DNA of 59,138 bases, taken from positions 1-59,138 of the forward strand of contig NZ_JBJDSB010000008.1 in NCBI RefSeq assembly GCF_044987625.1, read 5' to 3'. The translations under genes were made by a program, and so were the position numbers. Every line of letters begins with the position of its first letter. Position 1 is the first letter of the stretch. The notes beneath the pieces are model-generated. The model made no database searches. It had not been told where the DNA came from and was given only the letters and a program-made list of their open reading frames with translations. Positions 18,415-26,776 of this stretch are shown one piece after another. This DNA comes from Desulfobaculum sp044987625 (GTDB lineage Bacteria > Desulfobacterota > Desulfovibrionia > Desulfovibrionales > Desulfovibrionaceae).

Positions 18415-18949
18415 GGCGCAGCTCCTTCACAAAGGCGGTTCCAACAAACAATCCGGCAATGGCGCCAACATAGCCAATGCCCACCATAATGCCCGTCACA
18501 ATCAGCATCTGCGGTTGCTCCCGGACATAGAGGTAGGACACGCCAACGGCGAGAAGTTTGGACACAATGTCATAAATCGCAACGCCAAGGACGATATTCC
18601 TATTGCGTCCGTAGCCGCCCAAAAGAACAATGCACCCTTCTGCCATAAGACCGGCCAGCAGCATCACCGGCAGCAGGAAAAAACCGCCCCCCATGAGCAA
18701 CATGGAGAACACCGCCCCCACCACCATAAAAAGCGTCAGTGCGCCGAACTTGCGGACCTTGAAAAGCAAAACGATGATGAGGGCCGTAAACACCACATTC
18801 TTCAGCATGAGGGAGAGCGGGTTCATCCCCCCACCAGCAAGGGCCACGAGTAGGCTTGATACCTTGGTAATGGCCGCAAAAATGCCGATGACCACAAGCT
18901 CGCGGACTTCCCAGTAGTGTTTGGTTGTATCGGGTGGATGTGTGTTCAT
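18392..18949 (-). CDS. ECF transporter substrate-binding S component (MptD/Trep_Strep family)
   Basis: About 185 residues with five to six transmembrane helices and the family stretch LVVIGIFAAITKVSSLL, then GGGMNPLSLMLKNVV, as in the Trep_Strep/MptD group whose substrate is not established. The start is chosen at an ATG preceded by GGAGGTGA. It is the first gene after the TonB receptor, and a hairpin (18963-18994) sits directly against its ribosome binding site. Genomic context points to haem or a haem-derived tetrapyrrole as substrate; this is inference. Confidence 0.85.
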   Translation of the reverse strand: MNTHPPDTTKHYWEVRELVVIGIFAAITKVSSLLVALAGGGMNPLSLMLKNVVFTALIIVLLFKVRKFGALTLFMVVGAVFSMLLMGGGFFLLPVMLLAGLMAEGCIVLLGGYGRNRNIVLGVAIYDIVSKLLAVGVSYLYVREQPQMLIVTGIMVGIGYVGAIAGLFVGTAFVKELRHAGIVRA

Positions 18950-18962
18950 ATGCGTGTCACCT

Positions 18963-18994
18963 CCGTAGACCGGGTCGTACAACCCGGCCTACGG
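18963..18994 (-). promoter_or_regulatory. hairpin against the ribosome binding site of the S-component gene
   Basis: Two stacked 6-bp arms (CCGTAG/CTACGG and CCGGGT/ACCCGG) separated by one mismatch, with a 6-base loop. On the minus-strand transcript the last stem bases run directly into GGAGG. There is no T-run, so it looks more like an mRNA stability or translation-control element than a terminator. Confidence 0.6.
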
Positions 18995-19010
18995 ATGGGT
19001 GTATTGGTTT

Positions 19011-19025
19011 TGATTCTCAATTTCA
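19011..19025. promoter_or_regulatory. possible Fur-type box
   Basis: TGATTCTCAATTTCA fits the 7-1-7 Fur consensus at about 10 of 14 positions. It sits between the TonB receptor stop and the ECF S gene. The match is modest and this genome may use DtxR-type iron control instead. Confidence 0.3.
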
Positions 19026-19026
19026 A

Positions 19027-21144
19027 CTAAAAGGACGTGCCAATCTTCACCACGGCATTCATCCCGGCTTCGTCGATGGAGGACGAGGCCATGGAGTATT
19101 TGCGGTCAAAGATGTTGTTCAGGCTGACATTCACGAAATGCTGACGCTCTTCGCCAAAGGCGCAGCCCATGGACAGATTGAGGGTTTCCCACGGGGCGTA
19201 GGTATTCACGTCGCCGGAGGAAAGTTCCTCCTTGGCCTCAACGGCCCCGCGTGCGTACAGATCGCCGTACAGACGTAGACCACGTTCCGTAAAGTCCCGG
19301 TCATACCGCACGCCAAGGCGTCCGCTGAACTCGGGGTGCCCGGTCTTGAAGGTGGACGAGCCGCCGGAGGTGAACTCGCGCTTCATCCATGTCCCCTGCG
19401 CGTACGGCGTCAGGTGCCATGCTGCAATGCTATAGGACGTTTCGAACTCCACGCCATAGGTTTCGGCTTCATCCACGTTATCAAATTGCTGACCGCCGGT
19501 AACAGAGGTGGTCGTGATATAGTCCTCGGCTTCGGACAGGAAGGCCGCAACATCCACCATCAATGCGCCGTCGGAATAGCGCGCGCCGACTTCATAGTTA
19601 TTGGATGTCTCGGGGGAGAGGTCCGGATTCGGGTAAGTGGGCTGAGAGCCACCATGCACCGTGCCTATGTACAGCTGCTGCAGGTTCGGCGCTTTGTATC
19701 CCTGCGAGAACTGGGCGCGCAGCGCGAGGTCTTGAAACCCGCCATAGGTCAGCCCTGCACTGAACACTGGCTGGGAATCCGTGGTGTCTTTTTCGTCAAG
19801 GTCAGGGTTGTTGGTGTCTTCCAATTCGGAGGTCACCCACGTTTGCCGCGCGCCAAGGGTGAGGGCGAAGTCCGCCGGCAGCGCCCACTCATCCTGCAGG
19901 AAGACCGCGGTGGTCTGCATGGTCGCGTCGTATTCATAGTTGGTGGTGGTCACCGTGTGTGTCCCGCTAGGGGGCGGCATGGGCGAATCCACCGTGGTGG
20001 TATTGTCCGTGGTGGCGTCGAGGGAGTCATACAAGGTTTCAACGCCTGCAATAAGATAATGGTCCTCATGCGGGGTCCAGTCCGTCTGCAGAGTGAAGCC
20101 CGTGGTATTCTGCTTGTTTTCCGTGGTCTGGCGCATGGAGCGGTCCATGGCCATACCCGGACCCATGGCAATATGCAGGTCCATATTGTTATGCATAAGC
20201 TTTCGGCTGTACTGGTGAAAACCGTCCAGACGCACTCGAGCAAGAAAATCCGTCACGTCCCGCGCTTCCACAAAGGCGTTCACCTTGTCACGCTCCCAGA
20301 CAGGTACGTCGAGATCAAAAAACGTAAGAACGTCATCCTCGGTGCCTTCAGGCGTCACGGAATTAATGTTGCTCCAATAGCTTTCATAGCCACCGCCAAC
20401 GGTCACCTTGTCCCAGTCGTAGCTGAGAAATGCACTCAGGTCCCGGTTCATAAAGGCGGAATCCTCAAGGGTGTCATCGGCGGTATGGCGGTCGCCATGG
20501 TCGGTCCATGTGCCGGACAGGCGATAGTTGAAGCCCTTGGAGGAGCCAAACAACGATAGGTACGACGAAACGCCCTCGGTGGACGAGTCATACGTCAGGG
20601 TCGATTCCCCCTGCAGGGTCCGGTCCCCGCCCTTTTTGGTAATGATGTTCACCACGCCGCCGATGGCCTCAGAGCCATAGAGCACCGACGCTGGGCCCTT
20701 GATGACCTCGATGCGTTCAATACGGTCTGCGCCGATGAGCAGCGCCGCGCCATCCATGCTTTTCTGTTCTGATATCTTCTGGCCATCAATGAGGATAAGG
20801 ACGCGGGAACCGCTTTCACCGCGCATCATAATGCGTTTGGCTCCAGCCAAAGACTGGTCAAAGACTTCAACGCCGGGGATATCCTGCAGCAGGTCGCCCA
20901 CGGTGTTGGCCGGTGAACGGCGGATATCCTCCTGCGTCAGCACGGAGACCGACGCGGGGACGTCCTTGAGATCGCGTTCAGCCTTGGTGGCCGTCACGGT
21001 CATACCCTCCAGCTGGACGGTGGGGGTCTCGTCCTGCGCGGCCATGGCGGGCACGCAGGACAGCAACACCAGCCCCGCCGTTACCAGCAGCGCACGAAAC
21101 GGCGCGGCGGAGGCGGTACGGTATGGGGATAAATTGGGAGTCAC
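19027..21144 (-). CDS. TonB-dependent outer-membrane receptor, probable haem receptor
   Basis: A 705-residue receptor. It has a signal peptide ending AMA near residue 35, a TonB-box-like EGMTVTA at 46-52, a plug domain (DLLQDIPGVEVFDQ; RIERIEVIKGPASVLYGSEA; GGVVNIIT), and a beta barrel that ends in phenylalanine as outer-membrane barrels do. An extracellular segment rich in Met and His (MHNNMDLHIAMGPGMAMDRS) could bind haem or metal. It starts with GTG overlapping the HutW stop (GTGA) with GAGGAG upstream. No TonB, ExbB or ExbD gene is in the window. The substrate is inferred from the neighbouring HutW and HutX. Confidence 0.9.
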   Translation of the reverse strand: MTPNLSPYRTASAAPFRALLVTAGLVLLSCVPAMAAQDETPTVQLEGMTVTATKAERDLKDVPASVSVLTQEDIRRSPANTVGDLLQDIPGVEVFDQSLAGAKRIMMRGESGSRVLILIDGQKISEQKSMDGAALLIGADRIERIEVIKGPASVLYGSEAIGGVVNIITKKGGDRTLQGESTLTYDSSTEGVSSYLSLFGSSKGFNYRLSGTWTDHGDRHTADDTLEDSAFMNRDLSAFLSYDWDKVTVGGGYESYWSNINSVTPEGTEDDVLTFFDLDVPVWERDKVNAFVEARDVTDFLARVRLDGFHQYSRKLMHNNMDLHIAMGPGMAMDRSMRQTTENKQNTTGFTLQTDWTPHEDHYLIAGVETLYDSLDATTDNTTTVDSPMPPPSGTHTVTTTNYEYDATMQTTAVFLQDEWALPADFALTLGARQTWVTSELEDTNNPDLDEKDTTDSQPVFSAGLTYGGFQDLALRAQFSQGYKAPNLQQLYIGTVHGGSQPTYPNPDLSPETSNNYEVGARYSDGALMVDVAAFLSEAEDYITTTSVTGGQQFDNVDEAETYGVEFETSYSIAAWHLTPYAQGTWMKREFTSGGSSTFKTGHPEFSGRLGVRYDRDFTERGLRLYGDLYARGAVEAKEELSSGDVNTYAPWETLNLSMGCAFGEERQHFVNVSLNNIFDRKYSMASSSIDEAGMNAVVKIGTSF

Positions 21145-22577
21145 GAAGCTTTCTCCTCTTCACTAGAGAGATGAAGATAATCAATCATGAGCTGGGCCAT
21201 GGTCACCTGCCAAAATTCTCCGGCGGTGGTCAGCTCCAGCCATCCATTACGACAGCTGACCAGTCCCGCCCGCTCCCACTGCTCGGTGAGAGGCGAAACA
21301 ATTGAGGCAAGGGGTAAACCGAAGTCTTTGCCGATTCGGGCAAGATTCACGCGGCAGAGTTCAAAGGCGGCGGCGAGGGTCTTGTCCAGCTTCGCGTTGG
21401 GGGAAGGGCCAACCAGCATATCAATTGGCTTTTGCCCGCGGGCTATGGCCTCGTGCCAGCCTTCATAATCGCTCTTCACAAAATGGAAGTGCCCAAAGAG
21501 ATTCCCGCCCGCACCTGGCCCAAAGGGCAAGCAATGCGAGGGGCCTTTCATCATATGATTGTAGATGTTGCGCTCTCTGGTATCTCGCCCCCAGTGGCTA
21601 GCCGAAAGCCTGCGGTAGTGGGCCTCCTGCATGATGCGCCCGCCCTCGACAAACATTGCGGCCTGCTGGGGGATGTTTGCGGCAGGAGGCATATCGCCCT
21701 TTTCTATAGCGTCATGGAGTGGGCTGCCCCTGAATACGTTGAGTTGGTAAAGGTCGACTCCGTGCAAATCGAGGGCAAGGAACTGCTCAATATCCTTCCG
21801 CCAATCATTCAAAGACTGTCCGGGGAAACCGTAAATGAGGTCTATAATAACCGCGGCTTGATCCTGATCCCGTAAGCGGGAGAGGCTCTCAATAATGGTG
21901 TCCCGGTCCGCAATGCGGCGCATGGAGCGGCGCAGCTCGGTATTGAACGTCTGCACGCCAAGGGAAAAGCGATTCGCCCCGGCATCAAGGCAGGCGTCCA
22001 TTTTCTCGGGGCTGAAATTATGAATGCGCCCTTCCACGGTGATTTCGCAGTCGTTTGCAAGGGGGAGCGCCTCGCGCACGCCGCGCACCAGCCGCCGCAG
22101 GTCCGGGGCTTCAAGCGCAGTCGGGGTGCCGCCGCCAAAGTACACCGCATGGATGGGCGCCGTGTCCGTGGGCGCGGCCTCGCGCCAGATGGCGAGCTCG
22201 CGCAAAAGCGCATCGGTATAGCGCGCGCTCTCGCCCGAGCGGTACGCGCGGTTGTAAAACCCGCAGTACAAGCAGTGCGTCTCACAAAACGGCACGTGAA
22301 TGTAAGCCGCGGTCTTGCCTTTGCGCGGATGCGCCCACAGCCCCGCGAGCACCTCGGCTCGGCTTGCCTCCGGGACAGGCCTCCCACCAAATCCGGCATG
22401 GATGGCAAGCTTGGCGTCAAAGGCCTGCGTCAGCGGGTCGACGCCTTCGTTGGCGAAAAACTTCTGGCGCTGTTCAGTAGACAGCGCAATGCGAAACAAT
22501 TCTGCCTTGCCTTCGTGAGTATGACTTTCATTCTCAACAGAAGTGTGGCGGGATAAATCGTGTGTATGCGAATCCAT
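21141..22577 (-). CDS. hutW: HutW/ChuW-type radical SAM enzyme (anaerobic haem opening)
   Basis: A 478-residue radical SAM protein of the HemN-like class. The cluster motif is FCETHCLYCGF (CxxxCxxC), followed by YFGGGTPTAL and the HemN-type FSLGVQTFN. The segment after the His-rich N-terminus (FGGRPVPEASRAEVLAGLW) matches HutW. ChuW/HutW enzymes open haem by a radical methylation to give anaerobilin without oxygen. The start is the ATG after GGAGGGGGT; the N-terminus has repeated HTH motifs (HTHDLSRHTS, then SHTHEGK) that may bind metal or haem. It heads the eight-gene operon. Confidence 0.85.
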   Translation of the reverse strand: MDSHTHDLSRHTSVENESHTHEGKAELFRIALSTEQRQKFFANEGVDPLTQAFDAKLAIHAGFGGRPVPEASRAEVLAGLWAHPRKGKTAAYIHVPFCETHCLYCGFYNRAYRSGESARYTDALLRELAIWREAAPTDTAPIHAVYFGGGTPTALEAPDLRRLVRGVREALPLANDCEITVEGRIHNFSPEKMDACLDAGANRFSLGVQTFNTELRRSMRRIADRDTIIESLSRLRDQDQAAVIIDLIYGFPGQSLNDWRKDIEQFLALDLHGVDLYQLNVFRGSPLHDAIEKGDMPPAANIPQQAAMFVEGGRIMQEAHYRRLSASHWGRDTRERNIYNHMMKGPSHCLPFGPGAGGNLFGHFHFVKSDYEGWHEAIARGQKPIDMLVGPSPNAKLDKTLAAAFELCRVNLARIGKDFGLPLASIVSPLTEQWERAGLVSCRNGWLELTTAGEFWQVTMAQLMIDYLHLSSEEEKAS

Positions 22578-23096
22578 ACCCCCTCCGGGTTCGGTCCAAA
22601 TTGCTTTGGCCTTCCGCTGAGTCTGGAAAGCCCTTGAGTGTGAGTGTCTGAATAAAGTTTGATGCGTTGAACTTTTGAGTTGACTACTGCTGCTCACGGC
22701 CTCTTGTCAACAGGAAAATGAGCACGCATTTGATCGGGCACATCCACTGCTCTGGGCCGCCTGCCGTGGAAACGTGGTGCAAAGGATCAAGCCTTCGCCC
22801 ATACGCCGCACGCGCCCTTCCCGCAGCGCCAGACAAGGGGAGGCGTGTAGCCCGGGTGTTCACGCCATCGCCCCACCTCGTCAATGCGTTCCCAAACACC
22901 AGGAGGGAGCCGCCCTTGATAAACTTTTCAGTCTCTCAACGGGTTACTGCGCGGCAAGGAGGTGTCTGCCCCGTTGCTGCTTGAAAATCCCGTACGCCAC
23001 AGGTTGCAACGTCCTGACTTCTCCCGTAGGGCTTCGAGTCCGCCGCGCCTCACCGCGCGGGCTGTATGAACTCCTCAAAAAGAAGACGGAAGAGAT
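22578..23096. other. intergenic region between hutW (-) and a permease gene (+)
   Basis: About 520 bases with no convincing gene on either strand. It should hold both divergent promoters. Several short GC-rich hairpins are present (for example GGGCT/AGTCC near 23026-23038), but I recognise no riboswitch or tRNA fold. Confidence 0.5.
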
Positions 23097-23825
23097 ATGT
23101 TTGGATTGGAACTCGCGCCGCAGGAGCTCCTGCTGGCGTTTTGCATAGTGATGTTTGGGGCACTGAGTCAGGGTGTGGCAGGATTTGGCCTCGCTCTGCT
23201 TATTGGCCCCTTGCTGGTGATGGTGGATCCCATGTTTTTACCCGGCCCCGTGGTGCTGCTCGTCAGCCTCGTGTGCGCGCTGATGGTCTTTAAGGAACGT
23301 AGCGCGGTGAACGTCACTAACGTCAAACGAACCTTGGTGGGGTACCTTCTCGGCACCGGCCTTGCCGCTGCCCTGCTGACCTCGCTGCCCGCGCGGGAGA
23401 CGGCGCTCTTGCTGGGCGGGCTTATCCTCGTCGCCGTGGGCATCAGCGCTGCAGGACTGTCCGTACCGCCCAACCGGCGCGTGCTCTTTTCTGCCGGCAT
23501 CATCGGCGGATTCATGGGCACAATCAGTGGCGTTGGCCTACCGCCCCTCGCCCTGGCCCTGCAAAACGAACCCGGCCCCCGCCTGCGCGGCACCCTTGCC
23601 TGCGTTGGCCTGCTTTCCATCATCATGGCCGAGATTGCCCTTGTCTCCATCGGCAAAATCGGCCGCGACGAAGTCCTCCTCGCCTGCATCCTCGCGCCGG
23701 CGGTGGTCATCGGCTTCCTGCTGTCCACCCTTATAACCCGCCACATCGACAGCCGCTTCACCCGCCCGCTGATTTTCCTGCTTTCTGGGATCAGCGCGGT
23801 GACGAGTATCATCAAACATTTCTAG
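23097..23825 (+). CDS. TauE/SafE-family permease
   Basis: A 242-residue membrane protein. The N-terminus has FGALSQGVAGFGLALLIGPL, the first TauE/SafE repeat, and the second half has GGFMGTISGVGLPPLAL, the related second repeat. About eight membrane helices. The family exports sulfite, sulfonates or other small organic anions. It stands alone between divergent hutW and a bidirectional terminator, so its substrate cannot be guessed from context. Confidence 0.85.
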   Translation: MFGLELAPQELLLAFCIVMFGALSQGVAGFGLALLIGPLLVMVDPMFLPGPVVLLVSLVCALMVFKERSAVNVTNVKRTLVGYLLGTGLAAALLTSLPARETALLLGGLILVAVGISAAGLSVPPNRRVLFSAGIIGGFMGTISGVGLPPLALALQNEPGPRLRGTLACVGLLSIIMAEIALVSIGKIGRDEVLLACILAPAVVIGFLLSTLITRHIDSRFTRPLIFLLSGISAVTSIIKHF

Positions 23826-23848
23826 CAGGCGCAATATCGTCCAAAAAA

Positions 23849-23878
23849 GAGGCCGCCCGGCAATGCCGGGCGGCCTTC
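23849..23878. terminator. bidirectional intrinsic terminator
   Basis: An 11-bp GC-rich stem (GGCCGCCCGGC/GCCGGGCGGCC) with loop AAT, flanked by A-rich sequence on the left and TTCTTT on the right, between convergent permease and epimerase genes. Confidence 0.9.
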
Positions 23879-23912
23879 TTTAGATGGTAAGATTGCGCAT
23901 GCTCATGCCTCG

Positions 23913-24896
23913 TTATACCGGCGCGGGAGCAGGCGTCACACGCGCATAGGCAGGGAGGGTCTGGCGAAGACCTTCATCCAAAGAATAGCGGACAAAACGC
24001 CCTATTGCCTTTTCCAACCGCGTAATATCAGCAACCGAATGCATAATATCCCCAGCGCGGGGCGGGCCAAAAAGCACTCCCTTCGTATTGGAGGTCAACG
24101 CCCCAACCGTCTCAGCAAGCTCTAAAATCGATATGCCCATGCCTGTCGCAACATTATAAACGCCTGGAACAGGAGAAAGGTCTCCATCTCCAAGCCCTGC
24201 GACTGCAAGATACACTCGGATGACATCCTCAATATAGATAAAGTCTCTGGTCTGATTGCCGTCGCCCAACACCGTCATAGGCTCCCCAGCAAGACTACAG
24301 TCTAAAAACTTCGAGATGACGCCGCTATATGGACTAGAAGGGTCCTGACGCGGGCCATAGATATTAAAGAACCGAAGGGATGTACCAAAGGAAGATTCTT
24401 CAATACATTTCGAAATCAAATACTTCGCCTCTCCATACGGGCTCGCGTGTTCGACATAAGGCGTGGCCGCATTCTCGGGAATCGGCACCGAAGCCGCCTC
24501 TCCATACTCGGCTGCTGACCCTGCGAAAACGAATGTCTCAAAATTGAGCGCTTGGGCTTCTTCGTACAGATTGCGGGAGGCCTTAAGGTTGACCTCGAGA
24601 GTTTCTTCGGGATGTTCCACTGAATACGGGACACTCACAATTGCCGCGAGGTGGTATAGCACTGAGAGTTCAGGATGATCGTCGCGTAAACGCTTTAAAA
24701 GCTGCGAAGCTCGAATGTCCTCCTCATAGAAGACGAACCTCTGGTGCTCTTCGAAATTCGCCATATTCTGGCGGTACCCAGAGAAGAAGTTATCCACCCC
24801 TATGACGTAGTGTCCGCGTTGCAACAATGCTTCCACTAGATGGCTTCCGACAAAACCGGCGCAGCCGGTTACCAGACACGTCGCGTGTTTCTCCAC
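23913..24896 (-). CDS. NAD-dependent sugar epimerase/dehydratase
   Basis: A 327-residue extended short-chain dehydrogenase. It has the NAD-binding VTGCAGFVGSHLVEALL, the acidic residue in IGVDNFF, the catalytic region FVFAGSAAEYGE and the YxxxK pair in SPYGEAKYL, then the substrate domain FFNIYGPRQ and RDFIYIEDV. It most resembles UDP-glucose/UDP-GlcNAc 4-epimerases (GalE/WbpP type). It is not in the glycan operon but may supply precursors for it. The exact sugar cannot be told from these motifs. Confidence 0.85.
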   Translation of the reverse strand: MEKHATCLVTGCAGFVGSHLVEALLQRGHYVIGVDNFFSGYRQNMANFEEHQRFVFYEEDIRASQLLKRLRDDHPELSVLYHLAAIVSVPYSVEHPEETLEVNLKASRNLYEEAQALNFETFVFAGSAAEYGEAASVPIPENAATPYVEHASPYGEAKYLISKCIEESSFGTSLRFFNIYGPRQDPSSPYSGVISKFLDCSLAGEPMTVLGDGNQTRDFIYIEDVIRVYLAVAGLGDGDLSPVPGVYNVATGMGISILELAETVGALTSNTKGVLFGPPRAGDIMHSVADITRLEKAIGRFVRYSLDEGLRQTLPAYARVTPAPAPV

Positions 24897-24964
24897 GAAT
24901 ATTCTTCCTTACTCTTTTGTCACTTCAGAGGGAGAGGCTTCACTTCTCGCAAGTCCCCTTCAGT

Positions 24965-25390
24965 CTATCGAATTTCATCCTGCGTCATCCATCCCCGAAC
25001 TTCCTTGCCGAACGCCGTAAAATCCTCAAGATGCGTGCTCGCCACAGCGTAGACCACGTTCCAATCAAGGGTGGTGTATTCGTGTACGGCGACATTGCGC
25101 AGGCCGACGCTTCGGGCCATGTTTTGAGCCACCTCTTTAGAGAGGACCTGTTGCTGGTGGAGCATGACGAAGGCTTCGGCCATGGTGGTCGGGACGGCGT
25201 CGGACTCAGCGAGGATATGGGTGGCGATGTCGATGCTGATTTGCACTGCGCGTTGCAGGTTCAGGACAATGATATCCTGCAAATCGAAATCGGATTCGAG
25301 CGTTTCCGCGCTGGCCGGGGTTTTCTCCCGTACGCGCTGAATGCAGCGCTGCAGCGAAACGAGCTTCTGCCCTATGACGTCTGTATCCAT
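24965..25390 (-). CDS. hepT: HepT-like HEPN toxin
   Basis: A 141-residue helical protein of the DUF86/HepT family. The RNase motif R-x4-H-x-Y is present as RNVAVHEY at residues 98-105. It starts at an ATG overlapping the stop of the nucleotidyltransferase gene (TGATG), the usual two-gene arrangement. In studied pairs HepT is an RNase toxin and MntA silences it by adding AMP to a tyrosine next to the active site; the tyrosine of the motif is kept here. Confidence 0.88.
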   Translation of the reverse strand: MDTDVIGQKLVSLQRCIQRVREKTPASAETLESDFDLQDIIVLNLQRAVQISIDIATHILAESDAVPTTMAEAFVMLHQQQVLSKEVAQNMARSVGLRNVAVHEYTTLDWNVVYAVASTHLEDFTAFGKEVRGWMTQDEIR

Positions 25391-25788
25391 CAAAATCCCC
25401 GCTGCAAGCTGTTGTGGACGATTGTCCGGCGCATGGGTTCCATATCGGCGTGGTCGAAAAGCATCCGCTTCATGAGGCGCGCGTAGGCCACTGTGGAACG
25501 TTTGAGGGCGACTGCTCCCTTTGTCAGAATCTGCCGGAGAATGAGGCCATGGGCGGTGTGGAGGTCAATGACGTCTACCTCGCGGCCAAGGGCAAGGCTC
25601 AGCTCCAAAATGATATCCAGCCGCGCTTCAAGCGAAAGCGGCGCTTCGGCGAGAACGGCCACATCCACATCACTGTCCGCCCGCATGGTCCCCGCGCTAG
25701 CGGAACCATAGACGATGCCGAGCAGGATGTCCGGATGTGCCGCGAGGCACTCCGCTACCGTCGGAATAATGGTGGATGTTTTGGCCAT
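25390..25788 (-). CDS. mntA: MntA-like minimal nucleotidyltransferase antitoxin
   Basis: A 132-residue minimal nucleotidyltransferase. The active-site signature GS-x10-D-x-D is complete (GSASAGTMRADSDVD, Gly28 to Asp42), so it should be catalytically competent. It is encoded just before and overlaps the HepT gene, with which it forms a toxin-antitoxin unit in which MntA AMPylates the toxin. There is no strong ribosome binding site before its ATG. The pair lies at the border of the accessory region holding the recombinase and ParA cassette. Confidence 0.88.
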   Translation of the reverse strand: MAKTSTIIPTVAECLAAHPDILLGIVYGSASAGTMRADSDVDVAVLAEAPLSLEARLDIILELSLALGREVDVIDLHTAHGLILRQILTKGAVALKRSTVAYARLMKRMLFDHADMEPMRRTIVHNSLQRGF

Positions 25789-26066
25789 GATATTGTGCGT
25801 GCTCCTCTATCGGGAAACATATCAGCCTCTTCACTAGAAGGCTAGAGCGCCCTTTGCCTACGGACCTGCGGAACGCCACAAGACTCCGCGAAGATGGCCG
25901 CGGCGAGATTTCTCAGACACAGAGCCCTCCTCCGCCACAACGAGCTCCCCCTCTCACCCCATCAGCCGCTTATTGAGGAGATAAGGCTTCTGTTCATCTT
26001 TGAGGGTCAAGAACTCCCCCCTCCCCAAGAGGGGCACATTTCCTAGAACGATCCTCCTCGACCAGA

Positions 26067-26306
26067 CCGGACACAAACACCGGACAGTTAGACCGTATAT
26101 AACTCCGGTTTATGTGTCCGGAATTTTAATTCCACATCAATTCCCTCTTTTCGAGAAATCCCAAGAACACTCCGAAAACAAACAAATACTTCGAGATCAC
26201 GCGCTAGAAAAAAGTAGAGCCCCACTTCAATACCGGACACATAAACCGGTCACAACACCACAACGGCACTCTTTCACAGACAAAAAATATCCGGTATAGT
26301 ATCCGG
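26067..26306. repeat. four pairs of CCGGAYA sites
   Basis: CCGG cores start at 26067 and 26080, 26105 and 26118, 26233 and 26246, 26291 and 26303. Spacing within each pair is 13, 13, 13 and 12 bases. Flanks give ACCGGACA or its complement TGTCCGGT in most copies. The same motif forms the array inside the gene at 30419-31927. Confidence 0.75.
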
Positions 26307-26446
26307 ATTCTAAGTTCCAAACCTAAGTGCCATCCCACCCCGTCTCATGGCAAACGCATTTATCGCCCCCCCCTCTCCCTTAGCTAGGCATCTACACATC
26401 AAGACACCCCCACGAACACAAGCACCTTCTCACAGCACACCACTCA

Positions 26447-26474
26447 ATGCGAATAAATGTGGATTTATTCGCAT
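26447..26474. repeat. 28-base perfect inverted repeat
   Basis: Arms ATGCGAATAAAT and ATTTATTCGCAT with spacer GTGG, 303 bases upstream of the tyrosine recombinase gene. Total length and arm size are like a Xer/dif-type or integrase core site, but the halves do not match a dif consensus I know. Confidence 0.5.
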
Positions 26475-26776
26475 AAAACGCGTTTAGTGCGCTTAAAGGT
26501 TGTAGGCAAAGCATCACGACGGCGGAAGCACGACGGCATCTCATCACGCCCCCCCCCATTGAGCCAGTAGGAGAAGAAAAACTCTCAAACAAAGTCACTT
26601 CGAGCCCTCAACCCCAAAACCTGAAGCTCAAAGGGGAGTCAGAACCTCAAATCATCATGCGACGCACTCCGCCCACCCGTAGAAGCTCTGAGGCACGAAG
26701 AGAAGCCGTAAACCGTCTTACCCCTCCCTCTGCCGCCAAAATTGTACACCACAATCCACACCACTGAGCACCGTTT

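Larger units (their letters stand above)
25789..26776. other. long AT-rich gene-free stretch before the recombinase gene
   Basis: Nearly 1 kb without a supportable gene on either strand. It carries four pairs of a CCGG-centred motif (26067-26306) and a 28-base perfect inverted repeat (26447-26474). Its composition differs sharply from the GC-rich DNA around it. An attachment, partition or replication control region is a reasonable guess. Confidence 0.55.

Noticed and set aside
22930..23060. tRNA-like or cobalamin-riboswitch-like sequence upstream of the first TauE-type gene
   Set aside because: TTCGAGTC resembles a T-loop but the stems do not pair as a tRNA. The conserved cobalamin core boxes are missing on both strands.
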